Both the position numbers and the translations under genes were made by a program. A stretch of 31,779 nucleotides of DNA from a virus. Shown here in pieces: positions 13,731 through 21,418 of the stretch (the first letter of the stretch is position 1; every line of letters begins with the position of its first letter). Location: positions 1 through 31,779 of IMG/VR virus record IMGVR_UViG_3300027541_000340. One strand, 5' to 3'. Below the pieces are notes generated by a model. That model was not told the origin of the DNA and did not search any database. It saw only the letters and a list, made by a program, of their open reading frames with translations.

Positions 13731-14044
13731 TGATACTTCTAAAAGATATATTAGCAGAAGACCTTCGTAAATGGTTTGGTAAAGGTAAGACTGGTTCTAC
13801 TACTGGTGGGGGTTGGGATAGATATAATACAAAGGGAGAGAAAGTAGGTAAGTGTGGGGATAGCAAAGAAGGTTCAGCATACGCAGCATGTTTATCAAAA
13901 GAAAAAGCAGCTAAGTTAGGACCTGATGGTAGAGCAGCATTTGTAAAGAGAAAAAGAGCAGCTCAATCAAAAGCAGGAGATGCTAAAAAAGGTGGAGAAA
14001 AATCAAAAGGACAAAAACCAACATTTGTAAAAACAGGTGCATAA
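13730..14044 (+). CDS. tagged basic protein, DUF5872-like
   Basis: A 104-residue protein. A GTG start at 13730 overlaps the previous stop (TAGTG). The tag MILLKDILAE ends in L-A-E at residues 8-10. The body is 'RKWFGKGKTG', 'GGWDRYNTKGEKVGKCGDSK', 'AYAACLSKEKAAKLGPDGRA', 'FVKRKRAAQSKAGDAKKGG'. This pattern, with two conserved Cys and a very basic Ala/Lys tail, matches DUF5872-type proteins that I recall in phages and also in large eukaryotic viruses. The charge suggests DNA contact inside the head. Function is not established. Confidence 0.7.
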   Translation: MILLKDILAEDLRKWFGKGKTGSTTGGGWDRYNTKGEKVGKCGDSKEGSAYAACLSKEKAAKLGPDGRAAFVKRKRAAQSKAGDAKKGGEKSKGQKPTFVKTGA

Positions 14045-14232
14045 TGATTAAGTTAAAAGATATATTAAACGAAGAAATTAAACTTAATGTGAAAGTTGGT
14101 GATACTGTTCTTATGGGTAAATTTAAAAACAAAAAAATTGTTGTTAAATCCATAGATAAAGATGAATGGGGAATGCCAACGATAAATGGAAAAAAGGCAG
14201 TAACTTTTAGAATACCTAAAAAAGAGAAATGA
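14044..14232 (+). CDS. tagged small beta protein
   Basis: A 62-residue protein: tag MIKLKDILNE (L-N-E at 8-10), then a short beta domain 'VKVGDTVLMGKFKNKKIVVK' and 'GMPTINGKKAVTFRI'. The strand-turn-strand layout with a G-K-F-K-N-K core looks like an SH3- or KOW-like barrel and resembles small proteins of T4-like marine phages. After removal of the tag it would be about 52 residues. It overlaps both neighbours (TAATG upstream, ATGA downstream). Confidence 0.65.
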   Translation: MIKLKDILNEEIKLNVKVGDTVLMGKFKNKKIVVKSIDKDEWGMPTINGKKAVTFRIPKKEK

Positions 14233-14876
14233 TAAAATTAACTGACATATTAGTAAAAAATAAAGAAACAGGTAAGAAGTACGATGTCAAAAAAGTAAAT
14301 CCTGAAAAGCATGAATTTGCTTGGGATTTTAGAGGTAGTAAAGAAAATCCTAATCCTTTTAAAAAAGAAAAACCAAAAAAAGATGATGTAAAAGAACATC
14401 ATCATGTAACACCAAATGAAAGAATTTCTAAATACAAAGAAAGAATTCAAAAGATAAAAGATAAAATAGCAAAAGCAGAAGACAAAAATTCAGATACAGT
14501 TAAATTACAAAAAAACCAAATTAAAGTTATTACTCAAACTATGAATAACTTTAAACAATCTCAAGCTATTAAAAAAGCAAAAACATCTGAGAACATAGAA
14601 GAAAAATGGAGTCAGAAGTATAAACGTTCTATTGATTGTAATAACCCAAAGGGATTTTCTCAAAAAGCACATTGTCAGGGTAGAAAAAAGAATGAATTGG
14701 TAGAAGAAGCACTTGAATTATTTTTAGAAAAGAATTGTCCAACTGACCCAGAAAAGTGGTCAGCATCTAAAGCAGCAGCAAAAAGTAAGTTTGATGTATA
14801 TCCATCAGCTTATGCAAATGGATGGGCTGCAAAAAATTACAAATCAAAAGGTGGTGGTTGGAAAACCTGTAAATAA
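14229..14876 (+). CDS. tagged basic protein with two viral Cys/Lys modules
   Basis: A 215-residue protein. The tag is MIKLTDILVK, in which the usual Glu at residue 10 is Lys, so the cleavage site may be lost. After a charged helical region come two compact modules: 'EKWSQKYKRSIDCNNPKGFS' with 'QKAHCQGRKK', and 'CPTDPEKWSASKAAAKSKFD' with 'VYPSAYANGWAAKNYKSKGG' and a closing Cys. Both resemble small Cys/Lys modules I recall in phages and in giant eukaryotic viruses, suggesting a nucleic-acid or structural role in virions. A possible second L-x-E site, 'ELFLE', lies between the modules. It follows the other tagged genes in the same operon. Confidence 0.7.
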   Translation: MIKLTDILVKNKETGKKYDVKKVNPEKHEFAWDFRGSKENPNPFKKEKPKKDDVKEHHHVTPNERISKYKERIQKIKDKIAKAEDKNSDTVKLQKNQIKVITQTMNNFKQSQAIKKAKTSENIEEKWSQKYKRSIDCNNPKGFSQKAHCQGRKKNELVEEALELFLEKNCPTDPEKWSASKAAAKSKFDVYPSAYANGWAAKNYKSKGGGWKTCK

Positions 14877-14877
14877 T

Positions 14878-15456
14878 ATGATAAAGTTAAAATCATTAAT
14901 CAAAGAAAATTTTGTACAAGAAGCTGTAACATGGCTATTTGTAAATCTGGCTATATTTGTAATTAGTAATGTCATAAGAGGTATCAGAAATAAATCCGAA
15001 TATAAAAATTATACACAAGAACCACATATAAAATGGTTAGATAGAATTGGTAACAATACTAATTTTAATAAATATGTTTACTTTACACTTAAAAATGATA
15101 AAAAAATAAAAGAGTTTGATGTAGAAGTAGAAAAATTAAAAGATACCAATAAATCTATGAAAAAAACAAATTTACTTTGGGATAAATTTCAATATGAAAA
15201 ATCTTTGGTTAGTAAATGGTTAAGTTCCAAAATAGCACAAGACGAATTAGAAAAAACATTCAAAGAAATACATCCAGACAAAAATGAAAATAGTAAAGAT
15301 ATTCCATTAAAAAACGGACTAACAATAAGTTACAAACAATGGAAAAATAATATAACTAGGGATGCGGTTAAGGAATGGGCTGATGTATTAAATGATGGTA
15401 CTACAAAAAAGTTTATAAATAAATTTGCACAACAACAAGGATTACCAACCATATGA
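14878..15456 (+). CDS. tagged protein with one hydrophobic segment
   Basis: The start chosen is the ATG at 14878, one base after the previous stop, because it places the tag MIKLKSLIKE (I-K-E at 8-10) at the N terminus; an upstream in-frame ATG (14791) would overlap the previous gene. The protein has 192 residues. Residues ~16-35 ('AVTWLFVNLAIFVISNVI') form one membrane-like segment directly after the tag. The remainder is charged and helical ('KEIHPDKNENSKDI', 'DAVKEWADVLNDGTTKKFIN'). If packaged and injected, the hydrophobic segment could interact with the host membrane. No enzyme motif is visible. Confidence 0.65.
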   Translation: MIKLKSLIKENFVQEAVTWLFVNLAIFVISNVIRGIRNKSEYKNYTQEPHIKWLDRIGNNTNFNKYVYFTLKNDKKIKEFDVEVEKLKDTNKSMKKTNLLWDKFQYEKSLVSKWLSSKIAQDELEKTFKEIHPDKNENSKDIPLKNGLTISYKQWKNNITRDAVKEWADVLNDGTTKKFINKFAQQQGLPTI

Positions 15457-16271
15457 TAAACGAATGTATTATTGTATCCAAAGAAGTTGGAGATAAGTTT
15501 ATCTTAGCTAAAAATAGAGATAGAGCTTACAAACCAAAACTAGAAGTGGTTCATACTATTATAGATGGTATTGAAGTAGCATATCTACATGATATGATTA
15601 CTGATTGGAGTGAGGGTATGAACGCCAATGGTATCGGTGTTGTAAATGCGGCTCTTTTGGTTGGACATGATGAAGCAGAAAAAAAGTTAGTTAAAAAAGT
15701 TGGTAAGCCTGGACCTGATGGTGATAAAATGAGAAATATCATCAAACAACCAACTCTTAAAAAAGCATTAATAGCTTGTTTGACATATAAAGGTAAATCA
15801 ACTCTTGCATTAAAAGGTCATACATTTATATCTTCTCCAAAACATATGATTAGTGTTGAAGCCACATCTAAACATAAACCTGATGTAAAACTTCACAATA
15901 CTGAACATCCGGTAGTTAGAACAAATCATGGACATGTATTTACTGATGCTGGATATACACATGGCGAAAAATATCTTTCATCTAAAATGAGAAAGATAAG
16001 TGCTGAAAAGACTGTTGAAAAGGTAACGGATTGGACACAAATAGCACAAGCTATGAGAAAAGAGTTCTTCCCAAAAGAATCACAATTAAATATGAGAAGA
16101 CAGGCTAAAGATATGTTTACATCTTCTCAAACTATAATGAATCTTACCGATAGAATATTAGAAATTGAGTATTTTGCGGATAAAGTAGAATCATTCGAAG
16201 GGGTTAGAAACGAACTACCAAAAGATTATCAACCAAAGATAAAAATACAGGTTAGAAAGCTTGAATCCTAA
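15453..16271 (+). CDS. Ntn-hydrolase-like amidase (C45/choloylglycine type)
   Basis: A 272-residue protein. The start 'MINECIIVSKEVGDKFILAK' followed by 'NRDRAY' (N21-R22-D23) and 'DWSEGMNANGIGVVNAAL' fits N-terminal-nucleophile hydrolases of the acyltransferase/choloylglycine type. In that group a Cys at the mature N terminus attacks linear amides. The likely nucleophile is Cys5, so residues 1-4 (MINE) must be removed. Those four residues end in I-N-E, the same L/I-x-E cleavage signature as the neighbouring tags. The C-terminal half is helical with a basic end. It overlaps the last tagged gene by ATGA. Substrate is unknown; cell-wall or lipid amides are candidates. Confidence 0.65.
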   Translation: MINECIIVSKEVGDKFILAKNRDRAYKPKLEVVHTIIDGIEVAYLHDMITDWSEGMNANGIGVVNAALLVGHDEAEKKLVKKVGKPGPDGDKMRNIIKQPTLKKALIACLTYKGKSTLALKGHTFISSPKHMISVEATSKHKPDVKLHNTEHPVVRTNHGHVFTDAGYTHGEKYLSSKMRKISAEKTVEKVTDWTQIAQAMRKEFFPKESQLNMRRQAKDMFTSSQTIMNLTDRILEIEYFADKVESFEGVRNELPKDYQPKIKIQVRKLES

Positions 16272-16286
16272 CTTTCATTAATATAC

Positions 16287-16295
16287 ATATTTATA
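16287..16295 (+). promoter_or_regulatory. ATATTTATA element, putative phage late promoter
   Basis: ATATTTATAGACATA followed by AAAAACAATAAAG, with the nonamer ending 21 bases before the ATG at 16317. It is near-identical to the 20917 copy. Confidence 0.6.
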
Positions 16296-16316
16296 GACAT
16301 ACAAAAACAATAAAGT

Positions 16317-16709
16317 ATGTCAACAGATTTCGAGTTATTTAAAGGAAAAAATCTAAGTTCTCTATTTGAGGACATTTATAACAACCAATTAAGTAAAAAA
16401 CAAAAAATAAGTTCTTTAATTGAAGAATTGAAGAAAATGGTAAAACATGCGGGTGATGTTGCAACAGTAGGACCGGTGCTATCATCTTTAATAGATAGTT
16501 CAGTAAAGAACGATGACCAATTGGTAAAATTAGCAACTATCGCACAAAAAATTATAGCATCAGAAAAGAAATCAGAGGGACAGGATGGTTTCCTTACGGA
16601 GTTTGAAAAGAATCAATTACTTAAAGAATTAGAAGAAACAAAACAAGAAGTAGAAAGAGTAGATGATTTAGAATTTGAATTAGAAGAACTTAAAAAAGCA
16701 GTAAAATAA
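16317..16709 (+). CDS. conserved helical phage protein at head of baseplate module
   Basis: A 130-residue, wholly helical protein with blocks 'FKGKNLSSLFEDIYNNQLSK', 'GDVATVGPVLSSLIDSSVKN' and 'QLVKLATIAQKIIAS', ending in a Glu-rich coiled coil. Similar short proteins occur near baseplate hub genes in marine T4-like phages as far as I recall. There is no membrane segment or catalytic motif. It is the first gene after an ATATTTATA element and is followed one base later by the OB-fold hub protein, so a baseplate assembly or structural role is the best guess. Confidence 0.65.
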   Translation: MSTDFELFKGKNLSSLFEDIYNNQLSKKQKISSLIEELKKMVKHAGDVATVGPVLSSLIDSSVKNDDQLVKLATIAQKIIASEKKSEGQDGFLTEFEKNQLLKELEETKQEVERVDDLEFELEELKKAVK

Positions 16710-16710
16710 T

Positions 16711-17952
16711 ATGGCAGGTTTATCATCTGGTAGAGTTAATACAGCAAACGGATTATCTAATAATATTGCATCCTCATTTGAATCAAAAATAGGATTTGTT
16801 TATGATGTTATATTAGATGAAAATAATACATATGCCAAAGAACAGAATCAGTTTTCAGTTTTTTCTGGATGTATTAAATTTAGAACAAGAGAAACTTCTG
16901 TATCAAGTGATAAAGAATTACCAATAGCATATCCATTTGATAAAAGTTTTAAAAATCTTCCTATTAAAAATGAAATAGTAGAAATTTTAAAATTACAAAA
17001 TGGAGTATTCTATTATAGAAGAATTACACCAACATTTAATCCATCTGTAACAGCAACCGCAACAGCTATAAAAGATGAATTTGCAAAAGATTCAAATCAA
17101 AAAGGTTCTTCTGAAAACTATAATAATGTATCGGTAACTGGTATATCAAATACAAACCAAAGTGATGATTCAAAAACTGATGGATTTGGCCAATATTATG
17201 AAACTCAAAGAGGTCTTCATAATTTAAAATTATATGAAGGTGATTTAGTCATTGAAGGTAGGTTTGGAAATACTATAAGACTTTCTGGGTACAATAACCC
17301 ACAAAAAAAATTTTCACCAAGTTTAATTATAAGAAATAATGAAAGTTTATACCAAAGAACCGATAAATTTCCTGAAAACCAAACTGTGGAAGAAGATTTT
17401 AATAGAGATGGTAGCATTATATCATTGACATCAGACCAATTTGAATTACCATTCACACCAGGAACATTATCAGATAAAGGTTCAACTGATTTCGAAACAA
17501 AACCAGCATCATTTCAAAATTATCCAACAAAATTAATTGGTGACCAAATTTTATTAAATTCTGGTAGAATTATATTATCTGCAAAAAATGCAGAGATGAT
17601 ATTTTTTTCAAAAAAGAATTATGGATTTGTTTCAGATGGTGGAATGTCAATAGACAATAAATTAGGAATAGACGTAACGGTTGGTGATAATATTAATTTT
17701 GTTACAAATGATAAAGATATAGTATTTTATACTGGACAAGGTTCTATATTTTTGGGAAGTACTGAATTAGAACCATTAGTTAAAGGACAGCAATTAGTTG
17801 ATTTATTAAGCGAATTAATAGATGCAATAACTCAACAAATTTACCTAACACCATCCGGTCCAACGGCAGAAGGTCCAACTAATTTATCTCAATTTGGAAA
17901 TATTAAATCTAAATTAAATAATATATTAAGTAAATTAAATCAAACATCATAA
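16711..17952 (+). CDS. gp5-like baseplate hub/spike protein (OB fold)
   Basis: A 413-residue structural protein. The N-terminal ~110 residues ('SKIGFVYDVILDENN', 'KNEIVEILKLQNGVFYYRRI') look like the OB fold of T4 gp5-type hub proteins. The middle has 'YEGDLVIEGRFGNTIRLSGY' and 'PSLIIRNN'. The C-terminal part consists of short repeated strands ('RIILSAKNAEMIFFS', 'GLDVTVGDNI'-like, 'DIVFYTGQGSIFLGS') that suggest a trimeric spike, ending with a helical tail. No lysozyme domain is inserted, unlike in T4 gp5; the two downstream M15 peptidases may supply that activity. It overlaps the next gene (TAATG). Confidence 0.7.
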   Translation: MAGLSSGRVNTANGLSNNIASSFESKIGFVYDVILDENNTYAKEQNQFSVFSGCIKFRTRETSVSSDKELPIAYPFDKSFKNLPIKNEIVEILKLQNGVFYYRRITPTFNPSVTATATAIKDEFAKDSNQKGSSENYNNVSVTGISNTNQSDDSKTDGFGQYYETQRGLHNLKLYEGDLVIEGRFGNTIRLSGYNNPQKKFSPSLIIRNNESLYQRTDKFPENQTVEEDFNRDGSIISLTSDQFELPFTPGTLSDKGSTDFETKPASFQNYPTKLIGDQILLNSGRIILSAKNAEMIFFSKKNYGFVSDGGMSIDNKLGIDVTVGDNINFVTNDKDIVFYTGQGSIFLGSTELEPLVKGQQLVDLLSELIDAITQQIYLTPSGPTAEGPTNLSQFGNIKSKLNNILSKLNQTS

Positions 17953-18629
17953 TGCCAATAACTACAATTAGACAAAATATATTAGAGGGAGAAAAAAATT
18001 CATCAAATCAAAGTGATATAAATTATAGTATAGACCCAAAAACCGGTTTGCCGAAAAACACGCAAACATCACAAACATCCGCTCAACAAGCAACAGGTCA
18101 ATCTGCTGCACAAAATCAAAATTCAACAAATACTGCTAATGCTTTATCTCAAGCCGGTGCTCTAGCTGGTCAGGCTGGCGCTTTGATTGGGCAGGCTGGT
18201 GCATTAGCCGGTCAAGCACAAGCTGCAATAGCTGGAGCTCAAGCAGCTGTTGGTGGTGCTATTGGTGCGGTTGCTGGAGCGGTTGGTGCAGTTACTGGAG
18301 CAATTGGGGCAGCTAAAGGAATAATTGGAGCTATTAAAGGATTTAAATTACCAAAATTACCAAAAGTACCAAAGTTTAAACCTAAAAAACAAAAAAAACC
18401 AAAAGTATTTTCTAAAAAAGATAAATTAGGAAAAATAAAAGAACTTACAGGAAAAATTCCAGAAGTACCAAAAGTACCAAACGTTCCTACATTAGATACA
18501 TCGAAATTAAATAGTTTAAATTCTGGAATTAGTTCAGCAGTATCATCTGCACAAAATAAAGTATCTGGAATTCAATCAGCTGCACAAAATGCAGTATCTA
18601 ATATAACATCTAATATACCAAAAATATAA
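17952..18629 (+). CDS. Ala/Gly-rich protein with glycine-zipper segment
   Basis: A 225-residue low-complexity protein. After a Gln/Ser/Thr-rich start, residues ~57-130 are built of 'QAGALAGQAGALIGQ'-type repeats leading to 'AVGGAIGAVAGAVGAVTGAI', a dense G-x-x-x-G/A pattern able to pack helices in membranes. A Pro/Lys-rich linker (KLPKLPKVPKFKPKK) and a helical Ser/Asn tail follow. There is no signal peptide. Its place between the spike and the tail peptidases suggests a protein released on infection that inserts into the host membrane, or part of the tail tip. Family not recognised. Confidence 0.65.
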   Translation: MPITTIRQNILEGEKNSSNQSDINYSIDPKTGLPKNTQTSQTSAQQATGQSAAQNQNSTNTANALSQAGALAGQAGALIGQAGALAGQAQAAIAGAQAAVGGAIGAVAGAVGAVTGAIGAAKGIIGAIKGFKLPKLPKVPKFKPKKQKKPKVFSKKDKLGKIKELTGKIPEVPKVPNVPTLDTSKLNSLNSGISSAVSSAQNKVSGIQSAAQNAVSNITSNIPKI

Positions 18630-18632
18630 AAT

Positions 18633-19898
18633 ATGTCTTGGGCTTTATTTAAGGCAAATATATTAAAATATTCTAACAATCCAAACTCTTTACCTGATTT
18701 AAGGAGTGTTGCCAAATTATGGACAAAGGAATATGATGCGGCAATAAAAAGAGGATATGATACTGTTAATTTTGTAAAAGTTAAAAAAGGAAATACAGAA
18801 TTAATGGAAGAACTTTTTTATGCAGCTTTATTAAAAGGACAATCATCAAAACAACCATATGATTTAGTTGGTGAATTGGGAAAAGCAGTTCAAGCTTATT
18901 GGACAGGTGCAACACTAAATGAATTACCACCACCAATAATACCTGCACCGGGTTCAACGGCAAACATAAGCACTGTATCAAATATAGTAACAAATGTAGG
19001 ACAATGGACTCCACCACAACAAGTTGCACCAACACCACCAAATAAAGAAGCTAAAGAAACTGTTAAAAAAGATTTTGAGCAATATAAAGAATCTCAAAAA
19101 GAATACGAAAATTTATTTAAAACAACAATAATTGTTTATGATGATAGATTACCAACACCAACTCAAATAAAACAAGAAACTTTAGAATACAAAAGAGATA
19201 TAGGTCAAGAAGATACATCCGATACTTCTGATATTGGAAAGGATGAAGAAGACCCAAAGCCAAAACCAAAAATAGATCCTGTTAGGGGAGATAAAAAATT
19301 ATTTGATAAGGTTGGAAATGGATTATGGCCTGCAAAGGGAGAATATGGTAATTTTGTTGTAAACATACCATCAACAAAAAAAGAAGCTTGGTATAAAAAG
19401 AAACAATTGACAACATCTGATGAAATAAACCAATATTTGCAGCAAACAGGTGGTAAAGGTGTAAGAGTTTGGTTCGAAAGAAATCCAGAGTATATTCAAA
19501 AAAATTGTACTACAATTGCAATTCCTTTAGCAAATGGAGAAACATCTGTTTTAGTTCATAAACAACTTAAAATAGTTGCAGAACCTGCTTTTCAAAAAAT
19601 AAAAGCCAAAGGATTAAATAAATTTATAAAAACTTGTTCAGGTGGGCTAGCTATAAGAAATGTAACAAACGGAACTCGTTTATCAAATCATAGCTGGGGA
19701 TTGGCAATTGATATGAATGCTGATATATATCCGATAGGAACTAAATTTGGTTCTGATGGGATATATGAAGGAAAAACTAAAATTAGAGATTTTAATGATT
19801 TTGATTTGGGATTTTTGGAAGTAGCTAAAGTTTTTCAAAATGAGGGAATGACTTGGTTAAAAAGTTTTGACCCAATGCACGTTTCAATATATGAATAA
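18633..19898 (+). CDS. tail-associated M15-type peptidase, first of two
   Basis: A 421-residue protein. The N-terminal ~100 residues are helical, and a long Pro/Thr/Lys linker follows (about 105-220). The C-terminal ~150 residues hold an M15 (VanY-like) peptidase: 'RLSNHSWGLAIDMN' gives zinc ligands H353 and D360 (S-x-H-x-x-G-x-A-x-D), and 'DPMH' gives H416 with D413 in the usual acid position. Such enzymes cut the D-Ala end or cross-bridge of peptidoglycan peptides. With no signal peptide and a position in the baseplate module, it is more likely a tail-tip enzyme opening the wall at injection than a free endolysin. Confidence 0.8.
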   Translation: MSWALFKANILKYSNNPNSLPDLRSVAKLWTKEYDAAIKRGYDTVNFVKVKKGNTELMEELFYAALLKGQSSKQPYDLVGELGKAVQAYWTGATLNELPPPIIPAPGSTANISTVSNIVTNVGQWTPPQQVAPTPPNKEAKETVKKDFEQYKESQKEYENLFKTTIIVYDDRLPTPTQIKQETLEYKRDIGQEDTSDTSDIGKDEEDPKPKPKIDPVRGDKKLFDKVGNGLWPAKGEYGNFVVNIPSTKKEAWYKKKQLTTSDEINQYLQQTGGKGVRVWFERNPEYIQKNCTTIAIPLANGETSVLVHKQLKIVAEPAFQKIKAKGLNKFIKTCSGGLAIRNVTNGTRLSNHSWGLAIDMNADIYPIGTKFGSDGIYEGKTKIRDFNDFDLGFLEVAKVFQNEGMTWLKSFDPMHVSIYE

Positions 19899-19908
19899 TA
19901 TTTAAGTT

Positions 19909-20892
19909 ATGTCAATAATAGACCCTACAAAAAATACTTCTTTAATAATTGATGATTTTATTCAATATGCTACTCAGCATTTAACTACAGTTTCGGGAGT
20001 AGCTTCAACAATATCATTATATCCAACTGTACCTGTACCAACTCCTGGACCAGGTGTGGTTATTTGGTCTGGTTATACAGTAACACCATCAACCCCATCA
20101 CCACAAATACCACCATCCGATGATTCACCAGAATCAGAAGGAAAGGGTGTAGATGAACATGAAAAAAATAATGGCAAGGTAGATAGTGATAAAAAAATAG
20201 AAGCCAAACCAGCCGAACAAGCTACAACAAATTTTGATTACGCACCAAGATCAGCACCCACTCCTATACAAGGTGAACCACCTACCGATTTTAAACCAGA
20301 AGAAAAACAACCTTCAACTGAAAATTTAAAAAAGATAGAAAGTGGCCCACCAGCTAAAATATTTGCTCAAGTTGGAGCTATTGGAGTTTCAGCACCACCT
20401 GATTGGAAAGGTAAATACGAAAATGGAACTTTACCACCAGATACTATGATTGGTGTTGAAAAGGGTGGTAGGGCAGAATATACATACAAAGGTACGGGTG
20501 GTTGGTATCTACTACATCCAGAAGCAGCAAATCAATATTTTAAACTTAAAGCAGCTGCAAAATCTGCTGGTATTGGATGGACAATAACATCTGCTTATAG
20601 AAGTGTATCGCATCAAAGTTCTTTGGGTAGTGGTTCTACAATAGCTAAAGCTGGTAAATCTCCACATGGTTGGGGATTAGCACTAGATTTTGGTGAATTG
20701 TATAGAGCAGTTGGTGGTAGTGGTGTACCTAGTGTTAATAAACAAGGTAGAGAAACATCATCTTTATATAGATGGCTATCCAACAATGCGCCTAAATATG
20801 GGTGGTATAATCCATATAGATTGGCAGATGGTAATGGTGTTGATGAGATGTGGCATTGGGAATATTGGGGATTTTATACAGACAAGGTATAA
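19909..20892 (+). CDS. tail-associated VanY-like M15 peptidase, second of two
   Basis: A 327-residue protein. A disordered Pro/Glu/Lys-rich N-terminal half (to about 150) is followed by a VanY-type D-Ala-D-Ala carboxypeptidase domain: 'GWTITSAYRS' substrate loop, 'SPHGWGLALDFG' with H253 and D260, and 'DEMWHWEYWG' with E313 and H316. All zinc and catalytic residues are present. The sequence is clearly different from the M15 domain upstream, so it is not a recent duplicate. No signal peptide. It may act with the upstream enzyme at the tail tip or serve as the endolysin, since no other lytic enzyme is visible in this window. Confidence 0.82.
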   Translation: MSIIDPTKNTSLIIDDFIQYATQHLTTVSGVASTISLYPTVPVPTPGPGVVIWSGYTVTPSTPSPQIPPSDDSPESEGKGVDEHEKNNGKVDSDKKIEAKPAEQATTNFDYAPRSAPTPIQGEPPTDFKPEEKQPSTENLKKIESGPPAKIFAQVGAIGVSAPPDWKGKYENGTLPPDTMIGVEKGGRAEYTYKGTGGWYLLHPEAANQYFKLKAAAKSAGIGWTITSAYRSVSHQSSLGSGSTIAKAGKSPHGWGLALDFGELYRAVGGSGVPSVNKQGRETSSLYRWLSNNAPKYGWYNPYRLADGNGVDEMWHWEYWGFYTDKV

Positions 20893-20916
20893 TAAACCCA
20901 AAAATAATCCATTTAA

Positions 20917-20925
20917 ATATTTATA
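20917..20925 (+). promoter_or_regulatory. ATATTTATA element, putative phage late promoter
   Basis: ATATTTATAAACATA followed by ACAATAAAG, 19 bases before the ATG at 20945 and between two genes with no terminator. It shares the extended consensus with 12710 and 16287. Confidence 0.6.
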
Positions 20926-20944
20926 AACATAACAATAAAGAAAT

Positions 20945-21418
20945 ATGAATACTGATAAACTTTTAAAAGCTATTCAAATCTTAGTTCAAGAGGAAGTTAA
21001 ACAACAACTACCAGCTCTAATTAAAGAGGGAGTTAAAGCCGAAATGAAAAAAATGATGGCTGAGGGAAAGGTTGTAAAAACTAAATCTGAAGGGTTGAGT
21101 ATGGCTAAAGCTATTTTAGGTGATGATAATACTATTGTAGAATCAAAAAAAGAATATAGCAAAAATCCAATGATTAATCAAATTCTTAATGAAACTAAAG
21201 CAGCCGTTGGAAGCGATGGTGGTTTTAGAACTATGAATTTTGGACAAGGTGATATGGGTTCTATTGTAGGTAGAACAGCAATTGCTGAAAAAATGGGTTA
21301 CGGAGATTTCACCAGCGGACCTCAAAAAACTGGATTGGGAGTTCAAACTGGTGTAGCTGAATTAGATAAAGCATTGAATAGAGATTATTCAGAGCTTGTT
21401 AAAAGATTTAAGAAGTAA
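20945..21418 (+). CDS. conserved helical protein next to gp25
   Basis: A 157-residue protein. The N-terminal ~45 residues form an amphipathic helix ('KLLKAIQILVQEEVKQQLPA'). The centre has 'SKNPMINQILNETKAAVGS', and the end reads 'TGLGVQTGVAELDKALNRDY' before a basic tail. I recall proteins with this helix and a 'GLGVQTG...LD' ending next to gp25 in T4-like marine phages, so it probably belongs to baseplate assembly. No enzyme motif. It overlaps the gp25-like gene by one base. Confidence 0.65.
   Translation: MNTDKLLKAIQILVQEEVKQQLPALIKEGVKAEMKKMMAEGKVVKTKSEGLSMAKAILGDDNTIVESKKEYSKNPMINQILNETKAAVGSDGGFRTMNFGQGDMGSIVGRTAIAEKMGYGDFTSGPQKTGLGVQTGVAELDKALNRDYSELVKRFKK

Noticed and set aside
14791-14877. 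Upstream start for the tagged gene at 14878
   Set aside because: It would overlap the previous gene by 86 bases and hide the conserved tag; the ATG at 14878 puts the tag at residue 1.
20690-20926. A 78-codon + strand frame
   Set aside because: It overlaps the VanY domain in another frame, has no recognisable features, and the VanY motifs run through it in the correct frame.
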